Assembly (NCBI GenBank): GCA_004124475.1
Contig: SCKK01000038.1
Span: 1-36,001 of the forward strand
DNA length: 36,001 nucleotides
Direction: 5' to 3'
From: Fidelibacterota bacterium
Lineage (GTDB): Bacteria; Fidelibacterota; Marinisomatia; Marinisomatales; SCKK01
Below are positions 33,587 to 36,001 of this stretch, piece by piece; position 1 is the stretch's first letter, and every line of letters starts with the position of its first letter. The notes below the pieces were generated by a model. That model was not told the origin of the DNA and searched no databases. It saw nothing but the letters and a program-made list of their open reading frames with translations. Both the position numbers and the translations under genes were made by a program.

Positions 33587-34957
33587 TCAGACGGTTAGTT
33601 GTTCCATAAACTCCCGCACACTCTCCATCGACTCACACGAAAAAATCATATCCCTGATTTCTAATTGCCGATCTGGCGTTATAAGCTCTTCAGAAAGCGC
33701 GTTGAACTTCGCTTCCAGATCCTCCATAGTCATCGGTTCACGGGGGTCTCCCTTAGGATATTCCAGATATGCAGAAAATTCCCTTCCATCTTTCAAATGA
33801 ATGGTCACACGAGAAGGCTGTTTCTCGGGGAACATTGCTTCAAATTCCTCGCTTGCTTCACCTTTAATCTTATGAATCACTTCTTTTAATCTTGGTTCTT
33901 GAATCTTGGATTCATCAAAACTACCCGTGGTAATCTGACGATCCAGAATAGCACGTGCTATGCAGTAGGGTAGGGAATGGTCAGCCGTTTCACGGGTTTC
34001 AGGTTCGTACTTGTGGGAATCGAATAAAATGTCGCAAGCACGAGCGATAGTGGTTACCACTACTTCCTCAATATCTTCCGGCTGAATATCATTTTCATTA
34101 ACTACCTTCAGCGTAGTAGAAATATGGGTATGCGTCAGAGCCTCCGTGGGGAAGGCTTTCATGGAACAATCGAGAATCTTGAATGAATCTCCGAGATTCC
34201 CCACGAGTTTGTTCTCATCCCAATTGGGACCGAAGACGTCCATCAGCCCCTCTTTTCCCTCAAAAACGGCTTCTGTTCCCGTATATCCCTTCTTTGCCAT
34301 CAAAGCGGCAAAGACTCCCGCCTGCACCGCCATGGGATCCACCGTATTTTTCATCATGGTCAGGTGTCCAGCTGTGGGACATCCAATGGTATGATTGTGA
34401 CTACCGGATATACCAATGGCATTCACCATCTGATTTTCATCGAGTCCCAATATTTTCCCTGCCACAATGGGGGAGACAAACTGTGTTAGGGTAGCGTGAT
34501 GCCATTTCCTCTCCCGTACACCCGGGATGGCAAACTCACACAACCGTTGCTCAAATTCATAAGCCAGAACAATAGCCACGATTACGTCCTTCATGGATAC
34601 ATCAACCAACTCCCCTACAGCCAACGCAGCGGGGATGAGGTCGGAAGGGTGACTCGGATCCTCTTTCCAGTAGATATCGTTGAAGTCCAACGCCCTAATC
34701 ATAAGTGAGTTAATAAGGGTTATATTCACAGCTGGGAGTTTGTCGCCAAATCCGATGACCGTTGCCTCCTCACTGCCAGCCATACCTGAGTAGATATCAC
34801 GAATGATGTTGACATCCTTTGTATGATAACCCCCATAGGCACAACCGATGGAATCATAAAGGTAGCGCTTCACTTCGTGAACTACTTCATTTGGAAGTTC
34901 TTCATAATGGAGACTGATAGCAAATTTAGCTATTTGTCTGGATATAGATTTTCTCAT
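33587..34957 (-). CDS. MmgE/PrpD family protein (2-methylcitrate dehydratase-like)
   Basis: 456 residues, family length. Landmarks are VKRYLYDSIGCAYGG, the SHPSDLIPAALAVGE region, ANAIGISGSHNHT, MKNTVDPMAVQAGVFAA and CSMKAFPTEALTHTH, as in PrpD and aconitate-decarboxylase-like proteins. Studied members dehydrate 2-methylcitrate or act on related tricarboxylates. Beside mutase and carboxylase genes it fits propionate use, but PrpC/PrpB are not here, so the substrate is open. Residues about 350-359 (ESKIQEPRLK) are encoded by bases identical to an intergenic repeat near 32627. The gene converges with birA across 160 non-coding bases rich in TTTCAG/TTCTT words. Confidence 0.9.
   Translation of the reverse strand: MRKSISRQIAKFAISLHYEELPNEVVHEVKRYLYDSIGCAYGGYHTKDVNIIRDIYSGMAGSEEATVIGFGDKLPAVNITLINSLMIRALDFNDIYWKEDPSHPSDLIPAALAVGELVDVSMKDVIVAIVLAYEFEQRLCEFAIPGVRERKWHHATLTQFVSPIVAGKILGLDENQMVNAIGISGSHNHTIGCPTAGHLTMMKNTVDPMAVQAGVFAALMAKKGYTGTEAVFEGKEGLMDVFGPNWDENKLVGNLGDSFKILDCSMKAFPTEALTHTHISTTLKVVNENDIQPEDIEEVVVTTIARACDILFDSHKYEPETRETADHSLPYCIARAILDRQITTGSFDESKIQEPRLKEVIHKIKGEASEEFEAMFPEKQPSRVTIHLKDGREFSAYLEYPKGDPREPMTMEDLEAKFNALSEELITPDRQLEIRDMIFSCESMESVREFMEQLTV
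33885..33900. repeat. 16-base repeat within prpD
   Basis: Second copy of TTTAATCTTGGTTCTT (see 32627-32642), here read on the coding minus strand as part of IQEPRLK. The flanking GAATCTTGGATTC continues the same word pattern. Confidence 0.5.
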
Positions 34958-35087
34958 CGTTGACGCTAAATTTGATTTGGTATTTAATGAAATATACAGT
35001 GGAAATGTCTAAAACGATCTTATATCTCCTGGTATTAATTTTATATTTACTATACGATCATTGAAGCAAAAATAATCTTTCTATTTT

Positions 35088-35462
35088 TCAAATGCTGTAG
35101 TTCTCTCCGTAAATCCAAATAGCTTCCTGTTCAATAACTTGTACAAAACGATTTCTATTAGCTTTCATATTTTGCCATTCTTTAGTGGTATAAACCAATA
35201 ATTCCGCTTGTACAGGAAGCACGTGTAAATCCCAGTTCATTGCTCTACATTCAAATTTCTTATTTGACTCCTTCACAATCGCTACAAGATCAAGATCACT
35301 ACCTACTCCCCAATCTCCCCTTGCATAAGACCCAAAATATCCAATACGCAATATTTCAGGATATTTTTTAATTTCAATTAATGCCCAAGAACGAACAGCC
35401 TTATAAATCTGTTTCTGATCTGGCCATTTTATCACGGACGAATTTAAGGATTTCACTGGCAT
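35088..35462 (-). CDS. MNT-type nucleotidyltransferase (antitoxin of HEPN/MNT pair)
   Basis: 124 residues from ATG 35460-35462, chosen because AGGAGG lies nine bases upstream; the open frame runs 29 codons further but into the neighbouring HEPN gene. GYFGSYARGDWGVGSDLDLVAIV carries the polymerase-beta-like GS ... D-x-D motif with Gly44-Ser45 and Asp56/Asp58. In studied pairs this enzyme AMPylates and so silences the HEPN RNase. It overlaps the end of the HEPN gene by 62 bases, an unusually long overlap. Confidence 0.88.
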   Translation of the reverse strand: MPVKSLNSSVIKWPDQKQIYKAVRSWALIEIKKYPEILRIGYFGSYARGDWGVGSDLDLVAIVKESNKKFECRAMNWDLHVLPVQAELLVYTTKEWQNMKANRNRFVQVIEQEAIWIYGENYSI

Positions 35463-35802
35463 ATTGAATTGCCTCCTCGCTTTGCAAAGGACCATAATGC
35501 TCAAACGGAGATCCTTCAGGATGACTATTTGGATATCTTGTTGGGACATAAAAATTGTCTAAAACCTTCCCCTTTTCGACTAAATCATCTGGCACTTGTA
35601 AGGGAAGTTCATACAATAACCGAGCTACCAAATGTCCCCAAGCCTCCTGTCCCAGATATAGATGTAAAGCTTTCACTGCCTTTTCTGAGGATTGTTGGGC
35701 AGCAAAATAAGCCCATTCATATCGATTTTCCGACCCGGAAGATTTTGCCTGTTCAATATCTCTTTCTGCCTGTTTAAGCCAATCTTTTGCCCTGTTAGAC
35801 AC
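35401..35802 (-). CDS. HEPN-domain protein (putative RNase toxin of HEPN/MNT pair)
   Basis: 133 residues from GTG 35800-35802, with GAAGGA about eight bases upstream. NRAKDWLKQAERDIEQAKS and YEWAYFAAQQSSEKAVKALHLYLGQ are the paired helices of HEPN proteins encoded beside MNT nucleotidyltransferases. The R-x4-6-H catalytic motif of active HEPN RNases is not obvious, so catalytic competence is uncertain. It is the first gene of the pair, likely a mobile or defence-related module. Confidence 0.85.
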   Translation of the reverse strand: MSNRAKDWLKQAERDIEQAKSSGSENRYEWAYFAAQQSSEKAVKALHLYLGQEAWGHLVARLLYELPLQVPDDLVEKGKVLDNFYVPTRYPNSHPEGSPFEHYGPLQSEEAIQYASEILKFVRDKMARSETDL

Positions 35803-35917
35803 TTTAATATTCCTTCACTTATCAAAGAGCTTACACAAAATTTTTGTAAAAATAATCAAAATAATCTCTTTTAATTAGGGCTTCCTCAAAAAGTCATATT
35901 TTCAAATTAGCAACATA

Positions 35918-36001
35918 TTATAGCTGATATTGTGTTCTTACTTTACACCCGGCTCTTAGTTTTTCAAGAAGTTTTGTCGCGGTATGATGGTATATAGAAC
36001 G
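35918..36001 (-). CDS. Possible 3' end of a gene entering from the right, doubtful
   Basis: The minus strand is open from the window edge to TAA at 35918-35920: RSIYHHTATKLLEKLRAGCKV and RTQYQL, 27 residues. It is short and unrecognised. The following GACTTTTTGAGGAAGCCC (35877-35894, minus strand) looks like the outer end of an insertion sequence, so this might be a transposase C-terminus. Too little is visible to decide. Confidence 0.2.
   Translation of the reverse strand, partial: RSIYHHTATKLLEKLRAGCKVRTQYQL

Noticed and set aside
35875-35900. Insertion-sequence terminal inverted repeat
   Set aside because: The sequence looks like an element end (TTTTTGAGGAAGCCC on the minus strand), but no mate or transposase is visible in the window, so it is not annotated as an element.

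Overview
The window looks like a chromosomal segment of a Gram-negative bacterium of the FCB superphylum. A Candidatus Marinimicrobia, Ignavibacteria or KSB1-type lineage fits best, but this is inference from the sequence alone. The reasons are two secreted proteins ending in the QN(F/Y)PNPFNPVTT-type C-terminal sorting domain used by type IX secretion-like systems, an outer-membrane barrel gene, several lipoproteins, a Bacteroidetes-type GlmU-like nucleotidyltransferase, a two-subunit methylmalonyl-CoA mutase, and moderate GC with strong Shine-Dalgarno sites in places. No tRNA, rRNA or CRISPR array was recognised.

Layout. 1-200: the 5' end of an IS30-type transposase gene cut by the window edge, then about 480 bases without a gene. 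608-8412, minus strand: pyrimidine/arginine precursor synthesis (carA and carB) separated by an ABC exporter operon (ATPase, permease, LolA-like exported protein) and by a broken REP-associated transposase (RAYT) flanked by two 92-bp palindromic REP units. 8536-9060: a terminator and a decayed pyridoxamine-phosphate-oxidase-like gene. 9195-11804: an AroQ-like protein lacking its catalytic residues, an M23 peptidase lipoprotein, and a convergent parvulin-type PPIase lipoprotein. 11875-18573, minus strand: a strong terminator and three secreted proteins (a broken sorting-domain protein, an LVIVD-repeat/dockerin protein, and a large subtilisin-like protease with a frameshift near its propeptide). 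18749-20449: gamma-glutamyltransferase lipoprotein. 20728-24999, minus strand: a likely zinc-related operon (zinc-ribbon protein, DUF3467, Trm112, a Cys/His-rich exported peptide, outer-membrane barrel, ZnuA-like binding protein, ZnuB-like permease) with no ATPase. 25263-27209: GlmU-like transferase and a GT9-like protein. 27421-33426, plus strand: biotin carboxylase, biotin carrier, DjlA-like co-chaperone, an AbrB/VapC toxin-antitoxin pair, methylmalonyl-CoA mutase large subunit and biotin ligase. 33587-34957, minus strand: MmgE/PrpD. 35088-35802, minus strand: a HEPN/MNT pair.

How it fits together. The 27-35 kb block is a propionyl-CoA/methylmalonyl-CoA neighbourhood: biotin carboxylase plus carrier, the ligase that biotinylates it, the mutase and a PrpD homologue. 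The carboxyltransferase and the B12-binding small mutase subunit are not in the window. The 20.7-25 kb block points to metal, probably zinc, acquisition coupled to zinc-binding house-keeping proteins.

The most striking theme is repeat DNA that has become protein-coding. A 65-bp inverted repeat sits in frame in the inter-domain linker of carA. A REP palindrome encodes residues just before the end of the subtilisin C-terminal sorting domain. A stretch of prpD shares 16 identical bases with an intergenic repeat upstream of the biotin ligase gene. With the nearby RAYT remnant and its REP units, this resembles the in-frame palindromic elements of Rickettsia and is the best candidate here for something undescribed. 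Several genes also carry single frameshifts or in-frame stops, so decay or assembly error has to be separated from real biology.
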